Source: Avoscillospira sp045652125
Lineage (GTDB): Bacteria; Bacillota; Clostridia; Oscillospirales; Oscillospiraceae
Length of the DNA stretch: 64,000 nt
Reading direction: 5' to 3'
Assembly: GCA_045652125.1 (NCBI GenBank)
Contig: JAZRTT010000016.1
Coordinates: 23,760 to 87,759, forward strand
This document shows, piece after piece, positions 1 through 7,842 of this stretch; positions within the stretch are counted from its first letter, which is position 1, and every line of letters starts with the position of its first letter. The notes under the pieces were generated by a model. The model had not been told where the DNA came from, searched no databases, and saw only the letters and a program-made list of their open reading frames with translations. A program made the translations under genes and the position numbers.

Positions 1-1
1 G

Positions 2-1069
2 TCAACTGTTTTGCTGCAGTTTTTCGGCCTGATCGGCGGTGATCAGGGCGTCAATGATCTCATCCAGATCCCCATCCATGATGCTGTCGATCTGATACAG
101 GGTCAGACCGATGCGATGATCGGTGACTCTTCCCTGCGGAAAGTTATAGGTGCGGATCCGCTCGTTGCGCATGCCGGTTCCAACCTGACTGCGTCTTTGG
201 TCGGAGAATTCGCCGCTGATTCTGGCTTGTTCGATCTCGTAGAGCTTGGAGGCCAGCATCTGCATACATTTTTCCCGGTTCTGCACCTGACTGCGTTCCT
301 CCTGACAGGCCACCACGATACCGGTGGGCTTGTGGATGAGCCGGACAGCAGAGGAGGTTTTGTTGACGTGCTGGCCGCCGGCACCGGAGGCACGGTAGAC
401 CTGCATTTCCACATCCTCCGGACGGATATCCACATCTACCGTGTCCATCTCCGGTAAAACGGCTACAGTAGCCGTAGAGGTATGCACACGTCCGCCGGAT
501 TCCGTTTCCGGTACCCGCTGCACCCGATGGACACCGGATTCGAATTTCAGACGGGAATAGGCACCGTCGCCGGTGATAATAAAGTCTGCTTCCTTGACAC
601 CGCCCAACTCGGTTTCATTGTAGTTGAGCAGCTCTACCCGAAAGCCGTGCTTGTCGGCATACATGGTGTACATCCGATAAAGGGAGTGGGCAAACAGGGC
701 ACTTTCCTCGCCGCCCACACCGCCGCGAATCTCCACAATGACGTTTTTATCATCATTGGGGTCACGGGGCAGAAGGAGAATCTTCAGCTGCTGCTCCAGT
801 TCTTCCAGCAGTTTTTTCGACTGGGTGAATTCCTCCTGACATAGTTCCCGCAGTTCCGGATCCAGTGTACCGTCCAGCATATCCCGAAGATCCTTCTGTT
901 CCTGCTTTGTTTTTTTATAAATACGGAAGGCCTCCACCACAGGTTCCAGCTGCTTTTGTTCCCGGAGCAGCTTGGTGGCAGTTTTAGGGTCGTTATAGAA
1001 ATCCGGCTGCAAAGCCCGTTCCGCCATTTCGGCAAAACGTTCCTCCACCAGCTGCAGTTTATCCAGCAT
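2..1069 (-). CDS. prfA: Peptide chain release factor 1
   Basis: This class I release factor reads UAA and UAG in the ribosomal A site and triggers peptide release. The 355-residue protein has the usual RF1 length. The catalytic loop GAGGQHVNKTSSAVR is present around residue 230 and its Gln is the methylation target in the family. The stop-codon recognition region lies before it. The ATG at 1069 overlaps the 3' end of the upstream rlmA gene by 11 bp, so the two are probably translationally coupled. The stop codon sits at positions 2-4, so the gene is complete. A prmC methylase often follows in Firmicutes but would lie outside the window. Family assignment is secure. Confidence 0.97.
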   Translation of the reverse strand: MLDKLQLVEERFAEMAERALQPDFYNDPKTATKLLREQKQLEPVVEAFRIYKKTKQEQKDLRDMLDGTLDPELRELCQEEFTQSKKLLEELEQQLKILLLPRDPNDDKNVIVEIRGGVGGEESALFAHSLYRMYTMYADKHGFRVELLNYNETELGGVKEADFIITGDGAYSRLKFESGVHRVQRVPETESGGRVHTSTATVAVLPEMDTVDVDIRPEDVEMQVYRASGAGGQHVNKTSSAVRLIHKPTGIVVACQEERSQVQNREKCMQMLASKLYEIEQARISGEFSDQRRSQVGTGMRNERIRTYNFPQGRVTDHRIGLTLYQIDSIMDGDLDEIIDALITADQAEKLQQNS

Positions 1070-1877
1070 AGGGCTCCTCCTTGCGGTAAAGATTAAAGAT
1101 GACCTGTGCCCGATCGGTCAGAAAATGGGTATCTGACAGACGGGCAGCACCTTCTTTGGAAATTCGCCAGAAATGGGGAGTCATGCTCAGAAGGTTGGCG
1201 ATCTGCTGACGGTCATCCAGAGAAAAATCAAATGTCAGCGTCTCACTATGCTCCAAAGAAAATCCTGCCACGGCGGGCTGAAGTACTTTCTCCTTTTGGA
1301 GAATCTCCGGATAGATAATGGATTTAAGCGCCAGAAGGTGCATGGGTCCGGCCAAAACCTGCAGGAACCGGCCGCCGGGGGACAAAACCCTGGCAAACTC
1401 CCGGTCTGCGGTCAATGCGAACATGGAAAGAACACAGTCGAAGCTGCCGTCACTAAAGGGCAGGGCAGCGGCGGTTCCTGTGATCCACAATGCATGTTTG
1501 TTTCGAACAGATGCAAACCGGACGGCATCCTTGGAAATATCGATTCCGGCAAATTCCGTGTGAGGGAGACCGGCTTGCAATTGGGTCAGATAGTAGCCCT
1601 CTCCGCAGCCGGCATCCAGCACGGCTTTGGGCGAAAGGGGCAGAACCGTTTCACACAGTTTGGCAGCGATGGGGGAATAGAAGCCGCCGTCCAGAAAGGC
1701 TTTTCGGGCAGCGACCTGCTCCTTGGTATCGCCGGGGTGCCTGGCATGTTTTTTGTCTACTGTCAAAAGGTTTACATAACCTTGGCGTGCAATGTCGAAA
1801 CAATGTCTGTTTGGGCAGCACCAGGTATTGCATTCTTTTGACAAAGCCAGTCCGCAGACGGGGCAAAGCAGTTCCAT
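1059..1877 (-). CDS. rlmA: RlmA-type 23S rRNA (guanine-N1) methyltransferase
   Basis: The 272-residue protein starts with a zinc-binding motif whose Cys5, Cys8, Cys21 and His25 match the known RlmA zinc site. A Rossmann methyltransferase fold follows with the SAM-binding motif VLDAGCGEGYY near residue 90. RlmA enzymes methylate a guanine in helix 35 of 23S rRNA (G745 or G748), and in some bacteria this affects macrolide response. The start at 1877 is preferred over an in-frame ATG at 1934 because a GGAGG box lies just upstream and the zinc motif begins at residue 5. It is the first gene of a pair with prfA. Which of the two target guanines is used cannot be decided here. Confidence 0.9.
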   Translation of the reverse strand: MELLCPVCGLALSKECNTWCCPNRHCFDIARQGYVNLLTVDKKHARHPGDTKEQVAARKAFLDGGFYSPIAAKLCETVLPLSPKAVLDAGCGEGYYLTQLQAGLPHTEFAGIDISKDAVRFASVRNKHALWITGTAAALPFSDGSFDCVLSMFALTADREFARVLSPGGRFLQVLAGPMHLLALKSIIYPEILQKEKVLQPAVAGFSLEHSETLTFDFSLDDRQQIANLLSMTPHFWRISKEGAARLSDTHFLTDRAQVIFNLYRKEEPYAG

Positions 1878-1905
1878 GCCACATACCTCCCATTGTATTG
1901 TTACC

Positions 1906-1934
1906 ATTTTAACGTATTTTACCGGAAAGGTCAA
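1906..1934 (-). promoter_or_regulatory. Promoter of rlmA-prfA
   Basis: On the minus strand, TTGACC and TAAAAT are separated by 17 bp and lie about 30 bp upstream of the rlmA start. This fits a sigma-A promoter. Confidence 0.6.
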
Positions 1935-1981
1935 ACCCCGTAAGAATATTTTGCATCAAAAACAGAACAATAGGATATGAG

Positions 1982-2683
1982 GTGAAAAAATTGGGGAAAC
2001 TTCTGGCAATTCTGCTGTCGGCATCCTTGCTGGTGTCTGCACCGAAGCCTTCCCATCGGGGCTATATCGCGCTGACCTTTGATGATGGTCCTTCCGGGGC
2101 AATTACACAGTCGCTGCTGGAGGGCCTTGAGAAGCGGAGGGTAAAGGCAACGTTTTTTCTCTGCAATTACCGCATGGAGGAATATCCGCACACGTTGGAG
2201 GCACTGGCGGCGGCTGGTCATGAGCTGGGACTCCATGGGTGCAGCCATGAGCATATGGATCAAATGACAAAAGCCGAGGTGCTGGAAGATCTGGAAAACT
2301 GTCAATCCGGGCTGATGGAACGGACGGGAGTGGCAGCGACCTTATTTCGTCCGCCGGGCGGCCGGTACAGCGAGGCTCTTTTGGAGGCATCGGAGGAGGC
2401 GGGGTGCCCGGTCATTCTGTGGTCGGTGGATCCGCAGGATTGGCAGCCGTCTAAAACAGGACAAGTTTTGCCCTATTTGCGGCGGCATACCAAAGGCGGA
2501 GATGTGATATTGCTTCATGATCTGTATCCGTCCTCTGTGGAGGCGGCCTTATGTCTGGTGGATGAACTGCAGGCACAGGGGTATGGATTTTGCACCGTAT
2601 CGGAGCTGGCAGCTTATTATGGGACAACGCTGCGTCCGGGTCGGGTGTATCATGGTTTTTTGGAAAAAAAGGACGAGAAATGA
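1982..2683 (+). CDS. Polysaccharide deacetylase (NodB family), exported
   Basis: A 233-residue protein with a short lysine-led hydrophobic N-terminus that looks like a signal peptide or membrane anchor, followed by a NodB deacetylase domain. The family motifs are visible: FDDGP near residue 37 (metal-binding Asp), HGCSHEHM (metal-binding His pair), RPPGGRYSE, WSVDPQDW and the C-terminal ILLHD. The likely substrate is N-acetylglucosamine or N-acetylmuramate in peptidoglycan, as for PdaA/PgdA-type enzymes, acting outside the membrane. The start is GTG at 1982 with only a modest AGGAT/GAGG ribosome site. It is monocistronic and closed by a strong terminator. The exact substrate is not resolved. 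Confidence 0.88.
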   Translation: MKKLGKLLAILLSASLLVSAPKPSHRGYIALTFDDGPSGAITQSLLEGLEKRRVKATFFLCNYRMEEYPHTLEALAAAGHELGLHGCSHEHMDQMTKAEVLEDLENCQSGLMERTGVAATLFRPPGGRYSEALLEASEEAGCPVILWSVDPQDWQPSKTGQVLPYLRRHTKGGDVILLHDLYPSSVEAALCLVDELQAQGYGFCTVSELAAYYGTTLRPGRVYHGFLEKKDEK

Positions 2684-2697
2684 CTGTGGGGATACAA

Positions 2698-2741
2698 AAA
2701 ACGCTTACTGCCGTCGACTGCAGTAAGCGTTTTCGTTTTTT
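2698..2741 (+). terminator. Rho-independent terminator after the deacetylase gene
   Basis: A perfect 14-bp stem (AAAACGCTTACTGC and its complement) with an 8-nt loop is followed by a T tract. Confidence 0.9.
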
Positions 2742-2914
2742 GGGGGTGATATGTGCAGGCAAGCGGATGAACCGCCCAACAGGCTTTCGCCTACGCCACG
2801 CACCTTGCGTGGCTACCCTGCCTGACACCCGTTTTCAGAACCATAGCCATCGCCTCCTCATCCTTATTATATGGCATTTTCGAGGCCGGGTGATGAACAA
2901 ATCGTAAATAATGC
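2742..2914. other. Non-coding spacer with a small hairpin
   Basis: No convincing gene is seen. A short inverted repeat, CCACGCA/TGCGTGG, lies at 2796-2812. Its GCCACGCAC wording recurs in the terminator at 31206-31246. The minus strand is open for a short peptide here, but nothing supports its translation. Confidence 0.4.
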
Positions 2915-2943
2915 TTGACAGGATGGAGGGGAGTGTGTATACT
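2915..2943 (+). promoter_or_regulatory. Sigma-A promoter of the ytr-like operon
   Basis: TTGACA (2915-2920) and TATACT (2938-2943) are separated by 17 bp. The match is near perfect and lies directly upstream of the operator palindrome. Confidence 0.85.
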
Positions 2944-2945
2944 AA

Positions 2946-2968
2946 CTGTATTAATACGATTAATACAG
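2946..2968. promoter_or_regulatory. Operator palindrome for the GntR/YtrA repressor
   Basis: A perfect inverted repeat, CTGTATTAAT-ACG-ATTAATACAG, begins 3 bp after the -10 hexamer and ends just before the ribosome site of the regulator gene. The position over the expected transcription start suggests autorepression by steric block. Confidence 0.8.
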
Positions 2969-2980
2969 AGGAGGGATACG

Positions 2981-3355
2981 GTGATCACGATCAATACACG
3001 GGACGCTCGTCCGATTTATGAGCAGATCAAAGAGAGCCTGTGCCGGCTGATACTTTCCGGTGTTCTGCAAACCGGGGAGCGGCTGCCCAGCGTCCGGGAA
3101 CTGGCTGGGAATTTGGCCATCAATCCCAACACCATTCAAAGGGCCTACCGGGAACTGGAAGCCGAAGGGTTTATTTATTCCATCGTGGGGAAGGGGTCTT
3201 TTGTTTCTCCTTTGGAGCAGGTGGACCGCAGCCGCATTGACGGGAAAAAGGCACAGTTTCGGGAAGCAGCTCGGGAACTGATGGGTCTGGGCATAAAAAA
3301 AGAGGCACTGATCGCCATGCTGGACGAATTGAAACAGGAGGATGATTATGCTTGA
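2981..3355 (+). CDS. GntR-family (YtrA subfamily) transcriptional repressor
   Basis: A 124-residue regulator with an N-terminal winged helix (PIYEQIKESLCRLILSG, then ERLPSVRELA and NPNTIQRAYRELE) and only a short C-terminal dimerisation tail. That is the YtrA architecture, which lacks a large ligand-binding domain. GTG at 2981 is the start because GAGGAGGG precedes it at good spacing and the family N-terminus aligns there. It leads an operon with an ABC ATPase and permease, the classic YtrA layout in Firmicutes, where such operons are derepressed by cell-wall-active compounds. The palindrome immediately upstream is its probable operator. The inducer is unknown. Confidence 0.92.
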   Translation: MITINTRDARPIYEQIKESLCRLILSGVLQTGERLPSVRELAGNLAINPNTIQRAYRELEAEGFIYSIVGKGSFVSPLEQVDRSRIDGKKAQFREAARELMGLGIKKEALIAMLDELKQEDDYA

Positions 3356-4235
3356 AGTAAAAAATCTGACAAAGACCTTTGATGGTTTCACGGCATTGCA
3401 AGACTTGTCTTTGACGGTGCCGAAAGGGACGGTCTATGGTCTGGTAGGCCCCAATGGCGCGGGTAAATCCACGATCATCCGTCATATCATGGGTGTTTAT
3501 CGCCCCGATGCGGGTACGGTCACATGGAACGGTGTGCCGGTATATGAAAATACGGAACTGAAAAATACCATGGTGTGCATTCCCGATGAGATCTTCTATG
3601 AAACAGCAGACAGTATCAAGGATCTGAAAAAGCTCTATGCCGCCGCCTATCCGGCCTTTGATGAAGAGCGGTTCAACCGTCTGGGAGAGATCTTTCAGCT
3701 GGATGTGAAACGTCCGGTGCGGCGGTTTTCCAAAGGTATGCAGAAGCAGGCAGCCTTCTGGCTGGCTATTTCCTGCCGCCCGGAAGTTTTGGTACTGGAT
3801 GAGCCGGTGGATGGTCTGGATCCGGTCATGCGGCGGCAGATCATGAGCATCATTCTGGAAGATGTGGCGGAAAACGGCACGACGGTGCTGGTTTCCTCCC
3901 ATAACTTGAGAGAACTGGAAGACATCTGTGACCATGTGGGTATCATGCACAAGGGAAAAATGATGCTGGAGCGTTCCCTTTCCGCCTTGCAGGAGAATAT
4001 GGTCAAGGTACAGCTGGTCACGGAACAGCCTCTGCCGGAGGAACTTCAGGTGGTCCATCAGTCTCAGGTGGGCAGAGTGCAGACGTTGATCGTCCGGGGC
4101 TGCGGCGAGGAAGTGGAAACGCTGCTCCATCAGTGCCATCCGCTTTTGTGCGATATTTTGCCCCTTTCTCTGGAAGAAGTCTTTATTTATGAACTGGGAG
4201 GTGTGGATTATGAAGTCAAGAGTATCTTGCTGTAA
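3348..4235 (+). CDS. ABC transporter ATP-binding protein (YtrB-like)
   Basis: A 295-residue cytoplasmic ATPase. Walker A is GPNGAGKST near residue 40. The ABC signature is degenerate, reading FSKGMQKQ instead of LSGGQ. Walker B is LVLDEPVDGLDP, followed by a switch histidine in SSHNLREL. The start at 3348 is chosen because GGAGG lies 6 nt upstream; a closer in-frame ATG at 3342 has no room for a ribosome site. It overlaps the regulator by 8 bp and the permease by 26 bp, so the three genes are translationally coupled. The degenerate signature is common in YtrB-like ATPases. Transport direction is inferred to be export. Confidence 0.9.
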   Translation: MLEVKNLTKTFDGFTALQDLSLTVPKGTVYGLVGPNGAGKSTIIRHIMGVYRPDAGTVTWNGVPVYENTELKNTMVCIPDEIFYETADSIKDLKKLYAAAYPAFDEERFNRLGEIFQLDVKRPVRRFSKGMQKQAAFWLAISCRPEVLVLDEPVDGLDPVMRRQIMSIILEDVAENGTTVLVSSHNLRELEDICDHVGIMHKGKMMLERSLSALQENMVKVQLVTEQPLPEELQVVHQSQVGRVQTLIVRGCGEEVETLLHQCHPLLCDILPLSLEEVFIYELGGVDYEVKSILL

Positions 4236-6069
4236 CGGCGGCCTGGTGGCCCGTGATCTCAGACGGACGGCCCTTCTTTGGAGTGCGTATCTGCTTTTGT
4301 GGTTTGTGGCCATGCCTGCCAATCTCTTCTCCTCGTCAGAGTGGATGAAAGCCATGGATATGCGCAGAACGGTGCTGGATCTTGCTTCTGATACCTGCCA
4401 TCTGATCTCGGCCCTTTACGGCGTTGCTGTGGCCTGGTTTTTGTTTTCCTATCTCTACAAGAGCCGCAGCGCCAATTTCTTCGGTGCATTGCCTCTGCGC
4501 AGAGAGACCCAGTTCCTCTCTCATTACATCAGCGGTATCCTTTGCAGCCTTTTGCCCAATCTGATCCTTTTCGGCGCAACGGTCGTTGCCGGGGCGATGC
4601 TGAAGGTCAATCTGGTGATGGAAACCGCCATCTGGTTTGCCGCCCATAGTCTGACCTTCCTGTTCTATTACAGCTTTGCGGTACTGTGTGCCATGCTGGT
4701 GGGTAATCTCATTGCCATGCCGGTACTCTACGGCATTTTGAATTTCTTTGCGGTGGTCGTGGAAGCCCTTGTCCGCTCTCTGGGTGAAACCCTCCTTTAC
4801 GGAGCGAGCATGAGCCGCGATATGATGTTCGGCTGGCTGTCGCCTCTGTATTATTTCGCCATGGAGCGCAACAGCCCCGATTTGAAGCGGATCTATGAAA
4901 ATGACAAACTGGTGGACTTGGTGTTTGAGGGCTGGCCGGGACTTCTGATTTTGGCGGCGGCCGGTCTGGTACTGGCAGCGGCGGCATTTTTGATCCACAG
5001 ACGCCGTGCCATGGAAACTGCCGGCGATGTGGTTGCCGTCAAGCGGCTGCGGCCTGTGTTCCTTTATGTGTTTACCTATGGCTGTGCCATGGTCATCGGC
5101 ACTCTCCTTGCCAATATGCTGGTGCGGGATATGGACAGCAGCCAATTCCTGCCCATCTCTGCCTGCCTGCTTCTGGCGGCGGTCATCGGCCACTTCCTTG
5201 GCCATATGATTTTGCAGCGGACGCTGCGGGTGTTCAACCGAAAGACCCTCACGACCTGCGCTGTCAGTCTGGCGGCATTGATCGTCGTTCTGGGTGCTAT
5301 GAAGCTGGATGTATTCGGCGTGGTCCGCTATGTGCCTGATTTTGACGATGTGGCAGCTGTTCGAATGGAGTCCGGCCTTCATAATGTGGAAGATCCTCAG
5401 CGGATCGCAGAGGTCATGGAACTTCATCGGGAGATTCTCGACCGCAAGAGCGAAACCGAAGCCCTTTGCCGCAAGAGTGATTTTAAGCCCTTGCTTGGTA
5501 TTACCTATGTGCTGAAAAACGGCACAGAGGTCTGCCGGGAATATCGCCTGCCGGTGAATGATGACAACTACAACGACCCCAATTCCCTGATCTGCAAGTA
5601 CGATGAACTGAACAACACGCCGGAGATGATTCTGTCCAGAGAACTTCCTCAGACAGAAGTGACATTGCAAACCGTGGATAACTGTGTCATTCTCTATGAG
5701 GTTGCAGATAAGGGCGGGTACAGCCATGCAGAACGGCTGGAGCCTACTTCTCAGGAAGCCCTGAAGCTTTGGGAAACGGCCATCCTGTTGGATCTGAAGG
5801 CCGGTACCATCGGTCAAAGCCGCAAAGCCGATGACTATATGCCGAAACTGGAAAAACCCGGCGAGGTGGCGATGACCTATCAGGGTCCGGAAGTGACTGT
5901 GGAGTATTACAGCGGCGTGTCCGTGGAACTTCGCCTGAAAAATGCCGAAGGCAGCTACGAACACTGCTACTATCAAATTTCCGCAGAGGCCGTATATACC
6001 AAAGCCGCCCTGGTGGAAATGGGCGTTCCCCAGGAAGCCTTTATGCTGAAAAACGAAGCAAAGGAGTGA
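4210..6069 (+). CDS. ABC-2 type permease with large C-terminal extracytoplasmic domain
   Basis: A 619-residue integral membrane partner of the preceding ATPase. I count about nine hydrophobic segments in residues 15-370, including paired helices around IWFAAHSLTFLFYY and LILAAAGLVLAAAAFLI. A soluble segment of roughly 250 residues follows, probably outside the cell. The ATG at 4210 has GGGAGGTG upstream; an earlier in-frame ATG at 4189 lies inside the ATPase without such a site. The layout resembles Firmicutes permeases that carry a C-terminal DUF6449-like domain, though I cannot confirm that by alignment. Substrate unknown; cell-envelope stress defence is a reasonable inference from the YtrA context. 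Confidence 0.82.
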   Translation: MKSRVSCCNGGLVARDLRRTALLWSAYLLLWFVAMPANLFSSSEWMKAMDMRRTVLDLASDTCHLISALYGVAVAWFLFSYLYKSRSANFFGALPLRRETQFLSHYISGILCSLLPNLILFGATVVAGAMLKVNLVMETAIWFAAHSLTFLFYYSFAVLCAMLVGNLIAMPVLYGILNFFAVVVEALVRSLGETLLYGASMSRDMMFGWLSPLYYFAMERNSPDLKRIYENDKLVDLVFEGWPGLLILAAAGLVLAAAAFLIHRRRAMETAGDVVAVKRLRPVFLYVFTYGCAMVIGTLLANMLVRDMDSSQFLPISACLLLAAVIGHFLGHMILQRTLRVFNRKTLTTCAVSLAALIVVLGAMKLDVFGVVRYVPDFDDVAAVRMESGLHNVEDPQRIAEVMELHREILDRKSETEALCRKSDFKPLLGITYVLKNGTEVCREYRLPVNDDNYNDPNSLICKYDELNNTPEMILSRELPQTEVTLQTVDNCVILYEVADKGGYSHAERLEPTSQEALKLWETAILLDLKAGTIGQSRKADDYMPKLEKPGEVAMTYQGPEVTVEYYSGVSVELRLKNAEGSYEHCYYQISAEAVYTKAALVEMGVPQEAFMLKNEAKE

Positions 6070-6073
6070 TCCT

Positions 6074-6202
6074 GTGAAAAAAGCAATGGCAATTTTACTG
6101 ATCCTCAGCACGTTACTTCTTGCCGGCTGCCGGAAAAGCTCCATCGGCATCATCGGCGGTGCCGATGGCCCAACTGCCATCTTTGTGGCTGAGGCAAAAT
6201 AA
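6074..6202 (+). CDS. 42-residue lipoprotein carrying a GADGPT (Na+-decarboxylase beta-like) motif
   Basis: GTG at 6074 follows an AAGGAG site that overlaps the permease stop codon. The 42-residue product has a lysine-led hydrophobic stretch and a lipobox LLAGC (acylated Cys at residue 19), then the mature sequence IGIIGGADGPTAIFVAEAK. GIIGGADGPT is a hallmark of the membrane beta subunit of Na+-translocating decarboxylases such as OadB, where it lies in the ion pathway. Here it is nearly the entire mature protein. It is the last gene before a hairpin and the sodium-coupled symporter gene. Function is unknown. The reading frame, ribosome site and lipobox make translation likely. Confidence 0.75.
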   Translation: MKKAMAILLILSTLLLAGCRKSSIGIIGGADGPTAIFVAEAK

Positions 6203-6212
6203 ATGTATAAAC

Positions 6213-6253
6213 ACCACCTCTTGTCCGTATCCATGGACAAGAGGTGGTTTTCT
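6213..6253 (+). terminator. Perfect hairpin at the symporter start (terminator/attenuator)
   Basis: A perfect 14-bp stem (6213-6226 with 6235-6248, 8-nt loop) is followed by TTTTCT. Its right arm contains GAGGTGG, the Shine-Dalgarno of the symporter ATG at 6254, so the hairpin could both end the ABC operon and hide the next ribosome site. Confidence 0.7.
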
Positions 6254-7525
6254 ATGGGTTTGGTGGCGGTGTTGCTGTTGCTGGTGGGGGTGGTCATGAC
6301 CTTCCGCACCCGGTTTGTGCAGGTGCGGAAACTGGGCGCATCCTTCCGTGCGGTCAGGGACAGTCTGACAAAGCCCACAGAGGGGGTTTCGCCCTTTCAG
6401 GCAGTTTGTACAGCCTTGGCTGCCACGGTGGGAACGGGGAATATTGCCGGTGTGGCAGGTGCCATTGCTCTGGGTGGTCCGGGCGCGGTGTTCTGGATGT
6501 GGATTTCGGCCTTTCTGGGCATGGCGACCAAGTATGCCGAGGTGGTATTGGCCCTGCGGTATCGGAAAAAGGATTCCGCCGGGAACTGGCTGGGGGGTCC
6601 CATGTATTATATTCGCGATGGCATGGGCAGCAAATTCCTGGCGGCGGTTTTCGCGGTGTTTACTCTGCTGGCTTCTCTGGGAATGGGCAATATGGCTCAG
6701 GTGAATACCATTACCTCTGCGGTCATAGATGCCGCCGGTCGGTATGTTCCAAAACTTCCTCCCCGGTCGGTGGCATTGTTCACAGGTCTGGCGGCAGCCT
6801 TGCCGGTGGCCTTGGTGATGGTAGGCGGTGCAAAGCGAATTGGTATCGTTTTGGAACGGGTCGTTCCTGTTATGGCCGGTTTTTATATTTTTGGCAGCCT
6901 GACTGTCCTGGTCGTCCATTGGCAGCAGTTGGGGTCGGCATTTTCCGCTATTTTAGAAGGTGCCTTTGCCCCCAGAGCTATCTGGGGCGGCAGTGTGGGG
7001 CTGGCAGTCCGCTGGGGTGTGTCCCGGGGCGTTTTCTCCAACGAAGCCGGCCTTGGTTCTGCGCCCATTGCCCATGCTGCCGCGGAAGCTGCGCCGGAAC
7101 AGCAGGGACTTATGGGCATTTTCGAGGTCTTTTTAGATACCATCGTCCTGTGTACCCTGACAGCCTTGACCATTCTGGTCAGCGGAATTCCCATTCCCTA
7201 TGGGAAAACCGCCGGTGCTCCTTTGGCGACGGCTGCCCTGGAAACGGTCTTTGGCTCATGGGCGGCAGGTCTGATGGCGATCTGTCTGGCATTGCTGGCA
7301 TTGGCGACCTTGATGAGCTGGCAGCTTTACGGGGTGCGGTGCGCCGGATATCTCTTTGGAGAAAGAGGGGAACAGGTCTACCGTATTGTCTATATCGGTG
7401 CGATCTTAGTGGGCGCGACCATGGATTTGGGTGTGGTTTGGGCTTTTTCCGATCTCTGCAACGGACTGATGGCGATCCCCAATCTGGCGGCAATGTTATA
7501 TCTGCAAAAAGAAGTAAAGGAGTGA
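6254..7525 (+). CDS. Alanine/glycine:cation symporter (AGCS/AlsT family)
   Basis: A 423-residue polytopic membrane protein that takes up alanine or glycine with Na+ (or H+). The family signature GTGNIAGVAGAIALGGPGA is followed by FWMW, and a conserved NEAGLGSAPIAHAAA segment sits mid-protein. About ten hydrophobic helices are visible. ATG at 6254 is preferred because GAGGTGG lies 6 nt upstream; an in-frame ATG at 6203 begins directly after the previous stop and would translate through the hairpin without a ribosome site. Compared with typical members the N-terminus is slightly short. It ends in a bidirectional terminator. Ion choice cannot be told from sequence. Confidence 0.92.
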   Translation: MGLVAVLLLLVGVVMTFRTRFVQVRKLGASFRAVRDSLTKPTEGVSPFQAVCTALAATVGTGNIAGVAGAIALGGPGAVFWMWISAFLGMATKYAEVVLALRYRKKDSAGNWLGGPMYYIRDGMGSKFLAAVFAVFTLLASLGMGNMAQVNTITSAVIDAAGRYVPKLPPRSVALFTGLAAALPVALVMVGGAKRIGIVLERVVPVMAGFYIFGSLTVLVVHWQQLGSAFSAILEGAFAPRAIWGGSVGLAVRWGVSRGVFSNEAGLGSAPIAHAAAEAAPEQQGLMGIFEVFLDTIVLCTLTALTILVSGIPIPYGKTAGAPLATAALETVFGSWAAGLMAICLALLALATLMSWQLYGVRCAGYLFGERGEQVYRIVYIGAILVGATMDLGVVWAFSDLCNGLMAIPNLAAMLYLQKEVKE

Positions 7526-7544
7526 AGCCATGCTTCACTCCTTT
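7516..7544. terminator. Bidirectional terminator between convergent genes
   Basis: The 13-bp inverted repeat AAAGGAGTGAAGC with its complement spans the symporter stop codon and the end of the minus-strand gene at 7543. Confidence 0.75.
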
Positions 7545-7842
7545 AGTAGTATCCGACGCTTACCAACACTTCCAGAAACCAATTGATCTGCTCATCGGTG
7601 AACAAAGAGCCAAACTGCTTCTGCACTGCAAGGGCCTCCAGAGTCAGCTCCGGGTGACCGCAGGAGACCAGAGCATCAAACCCGTCAGACAGCCGATGAC
7701 GCCGTGCCAATTCTTTTGCGGTCTCCGCACCGCCGTAGGTCTGCAAGTTCAGGAACAGCCGCTTGGTGGGGCAGCCGTGGGCCAGCATGGCAGTCTGCGC
7801 CTGTTCCATGGCCTTCGCCTGAAACATTTCCGCAAGTGTCAT
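7543..7842 (-). CDS. Conserved hypothetical protein, 99 residues
   Basis: A soluble 99-residue protein with no signal peptide. It contains a YGGAETAKELA segment and a C-terminal helical stretch LTLEALAVQKQFGSLFT, a pattern I have seen in small uncharacterised Clostridia proteins but cannot name. Its ATG at 7842 overlaps the stop of the upstream 56-residue gene in the ATGA arrangement and GGAGG precedes it, so translation as an operon is well supported. Codon use matches the neighbours. Function is not known. Confidence 0.7.
   Translation of the reverse strand: MTLAEMFQAKAMEQAQTAMLAHGCPTKRLFLNLQTYGGAETAKELARRHRLSDGFDALVSCGHPELTLEALAVQKQFGSLFTDEQINWFLEVLVSVGYY

Noticed and set aside
2791..2874. 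A small minus-strand peptide starting MPYNKDEEAMAMVLK
   Set aside because: The frame runs into the CCACGCA hairpin and has no family or operon context; it sits opposite the ytr-like promoter region.
4336..6378. A 680-codon minus-strand frame opposite the ABC permease
   Set aside because: Composition is His/Gln-rich nonsense typical of antisense frames; the plus strand has coupled genes with good ribosome sites.
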